A stretch of DNA of 14,069 bases from Eubacterium sp. UBA3782 (GTDB lineage Bacteria > Bacillota > Clostridia > Lachnospirales > Lachnospiraceae): positions 1 through 14,069 of the forward strand of contig DFFG01000064.1 of assembly GCA_002368795.1 (NCBI GenBank), written 5' to 3'. Below, in pieces: positions 1 through 7,861 of the stretch; position 1 is the stretch's first letter, and the number at the start of each line of letters is the position of its first letter. The notes under the pieces were generated by a model. The model was not told the DNA's origin. It saw only the letters and a list, made by a program, of their open reading frames with translations, and made no database searches. A program made the position numbers and the translations under genes.

Positions 1-439
1 CCAGGAAATGCTCCATAAGCATTCCTACCCCGAATCTCACGGTATACGTTTTTTCAGAATTAACCCACTCTTTTATATGCGAAAAAAGCACATCTTTGTG
101 CTTCCTGAAGATCTTCGGAGACATCTGATCGCACGTAGCCCAGTTATCTACATAAGGCAGGAATGTCTCCAGGTCCTCCATACATTCATTCAGATCTTTT
201 ATCCCGGAGATGATAAAAGCCTGCAGCTGGTTTTCTTCAAAGTACCTATGCGGCAGTTCTTCAAGAAAACCCTTATAATTCCCGTCTTTCAAAATATCTT
301 TTGCAATACTTTTAAGCTCCGGGGTTCTTACTCCAATCACCGACTCCGGTTCTACCGTAGGAATAATCTTAATCTGCATATCACGATACTTCAGATCCTG
401 AAGATCATATAGTTTTCTGTGCAGATCCGCTTTATTCAT
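1..439 (-). CDS. DNA alkylation repair protein, AlkD-like (partial, C-terminus outside window)
   Basis: Only the first 146 codons are present; the gene runs off the left edge. The family consists of all-helical HEAT-like repeat DNA glycosylases that remove alkylated (for example N3- or N7-alkyl) purines. Translating from the ATG at 437-439 gives a protein starting MNKADLHRKL, with a helical N-terminus containing VIGVRTPELKSIAK (about residues 34-47) and the segment YVDNWATCD (96-104). W100 and D104 have the same four-residue spacing as the Trp and catalytic Asp of Bacillus cereus AlkD (W109/D113). The third functional Trp would lie outside the window. The start lies 6 nt after the rlmD stop, and a GGAGGAG ribosome binding site sits inside the end of rlmD, so the two are probably cotranscribed and coupled. 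Sampled GC is about 40%, against 55-65% in neighbouring genes, which may indicate a different origin. Family assignment is fairly secure; the exact substrate is not. Confidence 0.85.
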   Translation of the reverse strand, partial: MNKADLHRKLYDLQDLKYRDMQIKIIPTVEPESVIGVRTPELKSIAKDILKDGNYKGFLEELPHRYFEENQLQAFIISGIKDLNECMEDLETFLPYVDNWATCDQMSPKIFRKHKDVLFSHIKEWVNSEKTYTVRFGVGMLMEHFL

Positions 440-445
440 CCTCTG

Positions 446-1972
446 TCACTCCTCCACATTTTCCGTTTCGGCACTATCTTTGATACGATAGTAATCCGCC
501 ATCTTCACATTCAGCTTCACGTAAGAATCCACTTTTCGGTTGCTCACCCGCTCAAGGAGCACGCAGCTTTCCACATGGACCGTGTGGCAAAACTGATCAA
601 CTGGCTGTACTTTCTTTATCTGATATCCGGATGCTGCCAGCATTTTCAGATCCCTGCTCATCGTTGCCGGATCACAGCTGACATAAACGATCCTGTCCGG
701 TGTCATCTGGATCATTGTCTGCAGCAGCTTTTCATCGCAGCCTTTTCTCGGCGGATCGACTACGACCACGTCTGCATGAAGCCCTTCTTCCCGGTAGAGT
801 CTGGGAACCACTTCTTCGGCTTTTCCCACGTGAAAATCCACGTTGGTCAGACCGTTCAGAGCTGCATTTTTCCGGGCATCCTCGATTGCCTGCGGCACGA
901 TTTCCACCCCGGTCACGTGCTTTGCATGTCTTGCCAGAAACAGGGATATGGTACCTATTCCGCAATACAGATCGATCACATCCTCTGTGCCGGTCAGTCC
1001 GGCATATTCAAGTGCCGTCCGGTACAGCTTTTCTGTCTGCATCGGGTTGACCTGATAGAAGGATGCCGGTGATATCCTGAATCGGACGCCGTCGATCGTA
1101 TCCTCAATGTAGTCCTGGCCCCATATCGTGCGGACAGGTCCTTTCATGATCACATTGGTCTTTTCTGTATTTTTGCTTATGGTTATGCCTTTCATTCCCG
1201 GTATTGCCGTCAGTTCCTGTATCAGTGCCTCCTGTGCAGGAAGACGGTTCCCGTTGATGATCAGGCAGACGATGATCTCTCCGGTTGCAAAGCCTTTTCT
1301 CACCAGCACATGACGGATCAGCCCCTCTCCGGATGTTTCGTCATATGCACGGATGTGATGCTTTTTCATCCAGTCAAGGATTTTTTCCAAAATGTCCCGG
1401 TTCTCTTCTGTTCCCAGCAGACAGTCTGTGCATGGAATGATCGAATGGGTACGCCCGGCATAGAAACCGGCGATCGGATTCCCCATTTTGTCCGTGCCGA
1501 CCGGATACTGGGCTTTGTTGCGGTATCGCCACGGATGTTCCATACCTATGACCGGCAGGACCGGAATGGCTGTATCCATGGACTCTTCCGCTTCTTTATA
1601 CGTCCTTGTCCCATCTTCAGCTTCTGAAATCTGCAGCACAGTAAAACCACCGATCCGCTCCAGATCGTTGATTACCTTCTTTTCTTTCAGTTTCAGCTGA
1701 TATTCATAATCGATCTGCTGGATCTGACATCCGCCGCAGGCTTTTGCGATCGGACATCTGCACGCAGCACGGTGCGGCGAGGCTTCTGCCACATGCATCA
1801 GCCTGCCATAGCCATATGTCTTTCCCACCTTGGTCACCAAGACCTCCGCCAGATCTCCAGGTACAGCATCCTTTACAAAAAGTGTGTAACCCTCTGTTTT
1901 TCCGATTCCTTCCCCGTTCTGGCTGATATCTGTGATCCGAATCGTCACGGTTTCATTTTTTGATGGTGCCAT
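446..1972 (-). CDS. rlmD: 23S rRNA (uracil-C5)-methyltransferase, RlmD/RlmCD type
   Basis: This SAM-dependent enzyme methylates C5 of a uridine in 23S rRNA (U1939 by E. coli RlmD; U747 and U1939 by B. subtilis RlmCD). The 508-residue protein has an N-terminal TRAM-like RNA-binding domain (about 5-62) and an iron-sulfur motif C73-x5-C79-x2-C82, with C181 or C184 as the probable fourth ligand. The core domain contains HPWRYRNKAQYPVG (146-159). SAM motif I is DLYCGIGT (334-341), motif IV is DPPRKG (406-411), and the nucleophile motif is VSCDPAT (431-437) with C433 as catalytic Cys. The start at ATG 1970-1972 has GGAGGA about 7 nt upstream. Oddities are an acidic insertion at about 113-135 and a charged tail (about 475-508) after the usual final strand VESCVLLERV. 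Its 3' end supplies the ribosome binding site of the alkD-like gene. RlmC/TrmA specificity cannot be excluded from sequence alone. Confidence 0.93.
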   Translation of the reverse strand: MAPSKNETVTIRITDISQNGEGIGKTEGYTLFVKDAVPGDLAEVLVTKVGKTYGYGRLMHVAEASPHRAACRCPIAKACGGCQIQQIDYEYQLKLKEKKVINDLERIGGFTVLQISEAEDGTRTYKEAEESMDTAIPVLPVIGMEHPWRYRNKAQYPVGTDKMGNPIAGFYAGRTHSIIPCTDCLLGTEENRDILEKILDWMKKHHIRAYDETSGEGLIRHVLVRKGFATGEIIVCLIINGNRLPAQEALIQELTAIPGMKGITISKNTEKTNVIMKGPVRTIWGQDYIEDTIDGVRFRISPASFYQVNPMQTEKLYRTALEYAGLTGTEDVIDLYCGIGTISLFLARHAKHVTGVEIVPQAIEDARKNAALNGLTNVDFHVGKAEEVVPRLYREEGLHADVVVVDPPRKGCDEKLLQTMIQMTPDRIVYVSCDPATMSRDLKMLAASGYQIKKVQPVDQFCHTVHVESCVLLERVSNRKVDSYVKLNVKMADYYRIKDSAETENVEE

Positions 1973-2042
1973 TTTTATTCCTCCGGTTTTTCCGGTTCAG
2001 AAACATTCAGACATTCCTGACACGGTGCAAACGATGGGTAAG

Positions 2043-2073
2043 CAGATACCCCGCCGGCCGGGCGGGGTATCTG
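2043..2073 (-). terminator. 13-bp hairpin just after yhaM (terminator or 3'-end stabiliser)
   Basis: A perfect 13-bp inverted repeat, CAGATACCCCGCC (2043-2055) and its complement (2061-2073), encloses a 5-nt GC-rich loop. It begins 3 nt beyond the yhaM stop codon (2077-2079). The sequence after it on the minus strand, CTTACCCATC, has no U-tract, so it is not a classic intrinsic terminator. It may attenuate, pause, or protect the yhaM mRNA end, leaving partial read-through into rlmD. I found no convincing separate promoter between it and rlmD. Confidence 0.6.
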
Positions 2074-2076
2074 TTG

Positions 2077-3042
2077 TCATTTAAATTCATCAATGTTTCC
2101 GGTCTTTCGGATGTTGGATTCGAAGATCCGATTGAATCCGAACCATTCCTCTCTTGGCTTCTGGGCATTGGCCTTGAACAGCTCAGTCATGCTTTCCAGG
2201 CGTGCATCCGCGTTGTCTGCAAGATTCAGAGCCAGTGCCTCTGCAAGGGCAGGCTTCTTCGGTGAGCCATATTCGTACTCACCGTGATGCGCCAATATGC
2301 AGTGCTTGAGGTCAGCCTCCAGCTCAGATGGAAAACCTGGGATCTCCTTCGCCGCGTCGTGGATCATCTCTGCACCGATCATGATATGGCCGAGGAGCTG
2401 TCCCTCATCCGTATAATCATTCAGCGGAAATGCGGATATTTCATCGACCTTTCCGATATCATGGCAGATCGCAGCCGTCAGCAGCAGATCCTTGTTCAGG
2501 ATCGGATAGTATTTCGTGAAGAAATAGCACATGTTTGTCACATACAGGGTATGCTGCAGCAGACCACCCACAAAAGCATGATGGATCGTTTTTGCGGCGG
2601 ATGCACTCTTGAACCGGCTGATGAACGCCTCGTCCTCGATGAAATACCGGGAAAGCAGCGCCTGGAGATAAGGATTATTTACCTTTTCCACAAAATTCAT
2701 CAGCGCCTTGTACATCTCTTCGGGATTCATGTCTGAAGTCGGCAGATAATCGGCAGGCTCATACTCGCCTTCTCTGGCCTTCCGGACACGTTTCAGTGAG
2801 AGCTGCAGATTTCCGTTGTACTTGGAAATGTCGCCGACGATATCTACGTAGTCCAGAGCGTCAAAATCGTCGATCCCGGGCGAATCCGGCTCCCAGATCT
2901 TGGCATCAATGGTGCCCGTCTTATCCATCAGGACGACATTTTCATAAGCCTTCCCGTTCTTGGTCGTTGCCGCGGTCCTGGATTTGACCAGATAGACCCC
3001 GGCGATCTTCATTCCTTCATGCAGCTCCTGTATAAAAAGCAT
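2077..3042 (-). CDS. yhaM: 3'-5' exoribonuclease YhaM (OB-fold plus HD domain)
   Basis: YhaM-family enzymes are metal-dependent 3'-5' exonucleases acting on RNA and, in some cases, DNA; in Firmicutes they contribute to mRNA turnover. The 321-residue length matches B. subtilis YhaM (about 314). Residues 1-90 form an OB-fold nucleic-acid-binding region (NVVLMDKTGTIDAKIW, 35-50). The HD metal-binding domain follows: HHAFVGGLLQH (154-164), CHDIGK with the H194-D195 pair (193-198), GHIMIGAEMI (218-227), AHHGEYEYGSPKKP (251-264) and LADNADARL (274-282). The start ATG at 3040-3042 has GAGGAAG about 5 nt upstream and lies 17 nt after the HtrA-like gene, so the two form an operon. A strong hairpin follows the stop immediately. 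No key residue seems to be missing. Confidence 0.95.
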   Translation of the reverse strand: MLFIQELHEGMKIAGVYLVKSRTAATTKNGKAYENVVLMDKTGTIDAKIWEPDSPGIDDFDALDYVDIVGDISKYNGNLQLSLKRVRKAREGEYEPADYLPTSDMNPEEMYKALMNFVEKVNNPYLQALLSRYFIEDEAFISRFKSASAAKTIHHAFVGGLLQHTLYVTNMCYFFTKYYPILNKDLLLTAAICHDIGKVDEISAFPLNDYTDEGQLLGHIMIGAEMIHDAAKEIPGFPSELEADLKHCILAHHGEYEYGSPKKPALAEALALNLADNADARLESMTELFKANAQKPREEWFGFNRIFESNIRKTGNIDEFK

Positions 3043-3059
3043 TACGCTTCCTCGTCTTT

Positions 3060-4547
3060 CTACCTTGTACTTACTGTCAGATCGAAGGCGACATCCGTGT
3101 AGCCTTCGTTGCCAAGGCGCATGGCCTGGACATTGATCACCTCTTCCGGCTCCAGAAGCTTGACCGCCCTATGATATTCGGCCATTGTCCGGATCTCGGT
3201 TTCATTGATCCCGACGATCACGTCGTATTCCTTGATCCCGGCAAGCATGGCGGGGGAATCCTCGGCGATTTCTGTAACCAGGACGCCGACAGGAATGCCC
3301 GTCCGCTCCGAGATATCTGCGGTTACATTCTGCCCCTTCACACCAAGATATGGCATACTGACATTGTTGGACAGATCCTCCAACAGCTCCTTGATCTGGG
3401 AGATCGCGAGGCCGGTGATCGTTGAGCTTCCATTGGTTCCGAAGCGCTGGGCGATAATTCCCACGATCTGACCTTCCAGATTGATCAGTATTCCCGTTCC
3501 GGCGGAATTTCCCTCGATATCCGTCGAGAGAATGTTGTATTCCACGTCATATAGGGAGACCTTGTTGGTGACCGAGGTCACTGCTCCATAGGCAACAGAA
3601 TCACTATACCCTAAAGGACTGCCGAGTGCAATAACAGGTTCTCCTCTGCTTACGGTATAGGAATTTCCAAGAGGCGCTATGGACAGCTCATCCCGCGTTT
3701 CCTTTTCCAGTCCTGCTTTTTTTACCCTGAGTACGGCAAGTCCGGTATCCTGATCTGCCTTCTGGAAAATAGCATCTGCTGTGCTTCCATCAAAAAATGT
3801 GACCTGGATGCGCTCGACATTCTCCACGATCCGATATTCCGTCAGGACAAACAGATCCGTCTCATTTTCCGCAATGACAGCGCCTGCGATCTGCTGTTGA
3901 TTTTCATAGTTCTGATTGAAATAGTCCATCGTGCTGGTGATGCCGATCACCTGGACCAGTGACTTCTGGGGCTCGCTGGCTACCTCCATCATCTGCTGAT
4001 AGAGGGCTTTGTAATCTTCAAGGCTGATCACGGCCTTCTCTGCTTCCGGTTCGGGCGTATCAGCAACGGGCGGCGTGGTAGGTTCCGGCTCTTCTGTCGG
4101 TTCTGCTGTGGGTGTTTCCGTCGGTGCTTCCGTTGCTTCGGGCTTTTCTTCAGCCGACGTGCTCACACTGGCCGCCGCAGGATCAGAGACGACCTGCTCC
4201 AGACTCGGATCCTGATCTGCGGGGATCGTGATCTTTCCGCTCTTCTCCCCTTTGCCCAGCACAGACTGGGCGATGGGATACATCCTTGCACCGGTAAAGG
4301 CAGCGATAACACCGATGAGAATACCGGAAGCCACAAGCGACAAAACATGAAGAGCGATCTTCTTCCAGTTTACCGGCTTCTTTTTGATCTGCTGATTGAT
4401 AAACCGATAGCTCTCCTGTGCATTCTCCGTGCCAGTCTCCTTTGAAGACGGATCCGTCGGATCACCATAATTCATCGCCGGATCTGTCGTGCCGCGGGCA
4501 TGTATATCATCATCATATTTTTCTTCTCTGCTCTTATCTTCACTCAT
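3060..4547 (-). CDS. Membrane-anchored HtrA/DegP-like PDZ protein, probable pseudoprotease
   Basis: The architecture is that of the S1C (HtrA/DegP) family. Numbering here is from the ATG at 4545-4547. There is a charged cytoplasmic N-terminus, one transmembrane segment (about 62-86), a Pro/Thr/Glu-rich linker (about 133-171), a trypsin-like fold (about 191-390) and a C-terminal PDZ domain (about 397-495, with MPYLGVKG at its start). The catalytic triad is not intact. The usual NHVV histidine motif reads EYRIV (Arg239), and the DLAVL aspartate motif reads GLAVL (Gly269). Only the serine motif survives, as GNSAG (Ser348) instead of GNSGG. The fold motifs GSPLG and TDIEGNSAG are otherwise clear, so this is a divergent intact ORF rather than decay. 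It may be a sensor, scaffold or chaperone at the membrane surface. I prefer this start over the ATG at 4559 because GAGGT lies about 5 nt upstream of it and nothing comparable precedes the other. It is first in the operon with yhaM. Confidence 0.85.
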   Translation of the reverse strand: MSEDKSREEKYDDDIHARGTTDPAMNYGDPTDPSSKETGTENAQESYRFINQQIKKKPVNWKKIALHVLSLVASGILIGVIAAFTGARMYPIAQSVLGKGEKSGKITIPADQDPSLEQVVSDPAAASVSTSAEEKPEATEAPTETPTAEPTEEPEPTTPPVADTPEPEAEKAVISLEDYKALYQQMMEVASEPQKSLVQVIGITSTMDYFNQNYENQQQIAGAVIAENETDLFVLTEYRIVENVERIQVTFFDGSTADAIFQKADQDTGLAVLRVKKAGLEKETRDELSIAPLGNSYTVSRGEPVIALGSPLGYSDSVAYGAVTSVTNKVSLYDVEYNILSTDIEGNSAGTGILINLEGQIVGIIAQRFGTNGSSTITGLAISQIKELLEDLSNNVSMPYLGVKGQNVTADISERTGIPVGVLVTEIAEDSPAMLAGIKEYDVIVGINETEIRTMAEYHRAVKLLEPEEVINVQAMRLGNEGYTDVAFDLTVSTR

Positions 4548-4608
4548 ATGATACCTCATTATCTGGAAAAGTCAGGCAAACATACAGGGATCAGATTCAC
4601 AAAATAAT

Positions 4609-4637
4609 AATGTATTCTATCATACGATTATGAACAA
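4609..4637 (-). promoter_or_regulatory. Candidate promoter for the HtrA-like/yhaM operon
   Basis: On the minus strand TTGTTC (4632-4637) and TACATT (4609-4614) are separated by 17 bp in an AT-rich stretch, about 60 bp ahead of the start at 4547. Both boxes deviate from the TTGACA/TATAAT consensus, so this is a modest candidate. The location in a divergent intergenic region supports a promoter somewhere here. Confidence 0.4.
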
Positions 4638-4662
4638 TCTATGAATGGGAGGAAATTCTCTC

Positions 4663-4691
4663 TTTAATCGCTTCCTGTTTTCGGGTACAAT
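4663..4691 (+). promoter_or_regulatory. Candidate promoter of mutS2, almost touching the start codon
   Basis: TACAAT (4686-4691) is a good -10 box. A weak -35 (TTTAAT, 4663-4668) lies 17 bp upstream. Transcription would begin at about 4698, only a few bases before the mutS2 ATG at 4701, giving a near-leaderless mRNA. No Shine-Dalgarno sequence sits at normal distance from the ATG; the nearest GGGAGG is about 45 nt upstream. A different promoter further upstream is possible. Confidence 0.35.
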
Positions 4692-4700
4692 AATAGTACT

Positions 4701-7082
4701 ATGAATGAAAAAGCATGCAAAACACTGGAATTTGATAAGATACTTGTAAAACTGGAGACCCACGCCACCTCTGCCATGGGACGGAATAAATGTGCAGCCC
4801 TTCAGCCATCCGATGATCTGGGGGAGATCCGCCGCCTGCAGAAAGAGACCAGCGACGCTGTCGCGCGCATACTCCGAAAGGGAAATCCTACCTTTGGAAA
4901 TGTGCGGGATATCGGCATGTCGATCCGCCGGCTGGAGGTCGGAAGCGCCATGAGCCAGGCAGAGCTCCTGGCTGTTGCCGGCCTGCTGGAAAACACAGCC
5001 CGGATAAAATCCTACGGCCGGCATGACCGTACGGATGAATCCGAGGACAGTCTGGATCCCATCCTGGACCTTCTGGAGCCGCTGACGCCCCTGTCCACCG
5101 AGATCCGCCGCTGCATCCTGTCTGAGGATGAGATCAGCGATGACGCCAGTCCGGCCCTTCGCCGGATACGCCGCTCGATCGCCCAGTGTGGTGACCGGAT
5201 CCACAGCCAGCTGAACAGCCTGATCAATGGCTCCCTGCGCAGCAGCCTGCAGGACGCGGTGATCACGATGCGTGATGGCCGTTACTGCGTACCGGTAAAG
5301 GCGGAATTTAAATCCACGGTTCCCGGTATGATCCATGACCAGTCTTCCACAGGAGCGACGGTCTTTATCGAGCCGATGGCGATCGTCAAGCTGAATAACG
5401 ATATCCGGGAACTGCAGATCGAGGAAGCCAAAGAGATCGAGGTGATCCTCTCCTCCCTCAGCCAGCAGACGGCCGAGCACTCCGAAGATATCCTCTACGA
5501 CATGGAAAACATGGCAGAGCTGGATTTCATTTTTGCCCGGGCAAAGCTGTCCCTGGAGATGAATGCTTCCGAGCCGGTGTTCAACACCGATGGCCGCATC
5601 CGCCTGCGCAAGGCAAGACATCCGCTGATCGAAAAGCATGTTGTCGTCCCCATCGACATCGTTCTTGGCGATACCTTTGATCTGCTGATCATCACCGGTC
5701 CAAATACCGGCGGAAAGACGGTCTCTCTGAAGACGGTCGGTCTGCTGTCCCTGATGGGACAGGCGGGACTTCACATTCCTGCCCTTGACCGGTCCGAACT
5801 GTCTGTATTTTCAGAAATCTACGCAGATATCGGTGACGAGCAGAGCATCGAACAGTCGCTGAGTACCTTCTCCTCCCATATGACAAATATTGTCTCCTTC
5901 CTGGAGAAGGCGGACGAGAATTCTCTTTGCCTGTTCGATGAGCTAGGTGCCGGCACAGATCCGACGGAAGGCGCAGCACTTGCCATCGCGATCCTTTCCT
6001 TCCTTCACCGGCAGGAGATCCGCACCATGGCGACGACGCACTACAGTGAGTTGAAGCTCTATGCGCTCTCTACCCCGGGCGTGGAAAACGCCAGCTGTGA
6101 GTTCGATGTTCAGACGCTCCGGCCTACTTACCGTCTGCTGATCGGTGTTCCCGGCAAGAGCAATGCCTTCGCCATCTCCGAAAAGCTGGGCATTCCTTCC
6201 TTTATCATTGACGAGGCCAGAGCCCAGATCAGCGAGCAGGACGAATCTTTTGAGGATGTGCTCAGCTCTCTCGAGCAGAACCGCGTAAACCTTGAGCAGC
6301 AGCAGGCCGATATGGAACGGACAAGGAATGAGCTGGCCCGCCGTGAAAAGGAGCTGGCTACCCGTGAGAAAAATCTGGACCGTCAGAAGGAACAGATCCT
6401 CCAAAAGGCGAACGACCAGGCCAGAGCGATCCTTCAGGAAACAAAGGATTACGCCGACCAGACGATGAAGGAATTCCGGAAATTCCGCAAAAATGCGGTG
6501 GATTCCTCTGCCATGGAGCGCCGCCGCTCGGAGCTGCGCGAACAGCTGAAGCAAAAAGAAAGCCAGACCGGGATAAAGCCGGCAGAAAAGCCCGAGAAAG
6601 AGCTGCGGCCGCAGGATCTGCAGATCGGTGATGCGGTCCGCGTCCTAAGCATGAACCTGAACGGCACGGTCAGCACCCGTCCAGATGGGAAGGGCTACCT
6701 ATTTGTGCGTACCGGTATTATCCGCTCCAAGGTCCATATATCTGATCTTATGCTGATCGACGAGGATGCGTCGGCCACAAACAAAAAGGCTGCCCACACC
6801 GGCAGCGGTAAGATCCGGATGTCCAAGTCCATGTCCGTGAGTGCTGAGATCAATCTCCTCGGCAAGACGGTCAGCGAAGCTGTCAGTGAGCTTGACAAAT
6901 ATCTGGATGATGCCTATCTGGCGCATCTGTCAAGCGTGCGGATCATACACGGCAAGGGGACGGGCGCTCTCCGCAAGGGTGTCCAGGACTTTCTGCGGAA
7001 AAACAAGCACGTGGCAGAATATCACCTGGCCGAGTACGGCGAGGGCGATGCCGGCGTGACCATTGCAAAACTGAAAAAATAA
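4701..7082 (+). CDS. mutS2: MutS2 (RqcU family) ATPase with C-terminal Smr domain
   Basis: MutS2 is a MutS-like ATPase without mismatch-recognition domains. In Bacillota it is linked to limiting homologous recombination and, as RqcU, to handling of collided or stalled ribosomes. The 793 residues are full length. The order is a helical core/clamp region (1-300), the ATPase with Walker A GPNTGGKT (333-340) and Walker B LFDELGAGTD (411-420), ATTHYSELK (444-452), a long coiled coil (about 515-620), a KOW-like segment (about 637-685) and the Smr domain (about 714-793). In Smr the HGKGTG motif (750-755) is intact, but the usual LDLRG start motif reads INLLG (717-721), lacking the Asp and Arg. The start is supported by the conserved opening MNEKACKTLEFDKIL, despite the lack of a ribosome binding site. 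The response regulator follows after a 71-nt gap, so they may be cotranscribed. Confidence 0.96.
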   Translation: MNEKACKTLEFDKILVKLETHATSAMGRNKCAALQPSDDLGEIRRLQKETSDAVARILRKGNPTFGNVRDIGMSIRRLEVGSAMSQAELLAVAGLLENTARIKSYGRHDRTDESEDSLDPILDLLEPLTPLSTEIRRCILSEDEISDDASPALRRIRRSIAQCGDRIHSQLNSLINGSLRSSLQDAVITMRDGRYCVPVKAEFKSTVPGMIHDQSSTGATVFIEPMAIVKLNNDIRELQIEEAKEIEVILSSLSQQTAEHSEDILYDMENMAELDFIFARAKLSLEMNASEPVFNTDGRIRLRKARHPLIEKHVVVPIDIVLGDTFDLLIITGPNTGGKTVSLKTVGLLSLMGQAGLHIPALDRSELSVFSEIYADIGDEQSIEQSLSTFSSHMTNIVSFLEKADENSLCLFDELGAGTDPTEGAALAIAILSFLHRQEIRTMATTHYSELKLYALSTPGVENASCEFDVQTLRPTYRLLIGVPGKSNAFAISEKLGIPSFIIDEARAQISEQDESFEDVLSSLEQNRVNLEQQQADMERTRNELARREKELATREKNLDRQKEQILQKANDQARAILQETKDYADQTMKEFRKFRKNAVDSSAMERRRSELREQLKQKESQTGIKPAEKPEKELRPQDLQIGDAVRVLSMNLNGTVSTRPDGKGYLFVRTGIIRSKVHISDLMLIDEDASATNKKAAHTGSGKIRMSKSMSVSAEINLLGKTVSEAVSELDKYLDDAYLAHLSSVRIIHGKGTGALRKGVQDFLRKNKHVAEYHLAEYGEGDAGVTIAKLKK

Positions 7083-7100
7083 GATACATGTAAATAACAG

Positions 7101-7124
7101 CTGTCTGCGCCCCGGCGCAGGCAG
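7101..7124 (+). other. Hairpin between mutS2 and the response regulator
   Basis: CTGTCTGCGC (7101-7110) pairs with GCGCAGGCAG (7115-7124) over 10 bp, including one G-U pair, around a CCCG loop. It lies 18 nt after the mutS2 stop and 13 nt before the GGAGG of the response regulator. No U-tract follows, so it is more likely an attenuator, a processing site or an mRNA stabiliser than a full terminator. Confidence 0.5.
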
Positions 7125-7153
7125 CCTGCAATTCTATGGAGGCAATAATCCCT

Positions 7154-7861
7154 ATGGCTGCTAAGCAGAAAATACTGATCGTGGATGACGACAACAATAT
7201 TGCAGAGCTGATCTCCCTCTACCTGACAAAGGAGTGCTTTGCCTGTGAGATCGTTAATGACGGCGAGGAAGCGCTGAAGGCCTTTGTCTCCTTTGCTCCG
7301 GACCTGATCCTGCTTGACCTGATGCTTCCCGGTATGGACGGTTATGAAGTCTGCCGGGAGATCCGGCACAAATCCAACGTGCCGATCATCATGCTGTCGG
7401 CCAAGGGCGAGATCTTTGACAAAGTACTTGGCCTGGAGATGGGTGCTGACGATTACATGATCAAGCCCTTTGATTCCAAAGAGCTGGTCGCAAGAGTCAA
7501 AGCCGTTCTCCGCCGGTTCCAGCCGGCAGCTCCGAGTACCGAGACCGTCATCGGACCGGTCAAATCCGTCGAATACCCGGATCTGGTCATAAACCTTACC
7601 AATTACTCCGTCCTGTACCAGGGCAAAACACTGGATATGCCTCCCAAGGAGCTGGAGCTGCTCTACTTTTTGGCCTCATCTCCCAATCAGGTCTTCACCA
7701 GAGAGCAGCTGCTCGATCATATCTGGGGCTATGACTATGTTGGGGATACCCGGACGGTCGATGTCCATATCAAACGCCTCCGTGAAAAGATCAATGGCAA
7801 CGGCAAGTGGTCTATCGCAACAGTCTGGGGGATCGGTTACAAATTTGAGGTGGGACGGTAA
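7154..7861 (+). CDS. Response regulator, OmpR/PhoB family (receiver plus winged helix)
   Basis: This is the DNA-binding partner of a two-component system. Numbered from the ATG at 7154 (235 residues), the receiver domain spans about 5-118. It has the acidic pocket VDDD (10-13), phosphoacceptor D55 in LLDLMLPGMDG (53-63), a Ser at the switch position (S82) and conserved K104 in KPF. After a linker the winged-helix effector domain (about 135-232) includes PPKELELLYFLA, REQLLDHIWGYDY and TVDVHIKRLREKI, with the GIGYKF wing at the end. I prefer ATG 7154 because GGAGG (7138-7142) lies 11 nt upstream. The upstream in-frame ATG at 7136 has no ribosome binding site and overlaps that GGAGG itself. The neighbouring kinase is its probable cognate partner. 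Target genes cannot be told from sequence. It resembles regulators of the ResD/PhoP subgroup, but I do not assign a name. Confidence 0.93.
   Translation: MAAKQKILIVDDDNNIAELISLYLTKECFACEIVNDGEEALKAFVSFAPDLILLDLMLPGMDGYEVCREIRHKSNVPIIMLSAKGEIFDKVLGLEMGADDYMIKPFDSKELVARVKAVLRRFQPAAPSTETVIGPVKSVEYPDLVINLTNYSVLYQGKTLDMPPKELELLYFLASSPNQVFTREQLLDHIWGYDYVGDTRTVDVHIKRLREKINGNGKWSIATVWGIGYKFEVGR

Noticed and set aside
8..412. 134-codon plus-strand ORF at the left edge
   Set aside because: The opposite strand encodes the AlkD-like protein with matching catalytic Trp/Asp spacing, so this is its shadow.
1983..1995. CCGG-5-CCGG mini hairpin overlapping the rlmD ribosome binding site
   Set aside because: A 4-bp stem is too weak to claim regulation.
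4641..4667. Eight-codon upstream ORF (MNGRKFSL) before mutS2
   Set aside because: No ribosome binding site upstream, and it lies upstream of the candidate mutS2 promoter.
4620..5774. 384-codon ORF on the minus strand opposite mutS2
   Set aside because: It overlaps the well-supported mutS2 entirely in its 5' part, is His/Gln/Asp-rich with no recognisable domain, and is an expected antisense artefact of a GC-biased gene.
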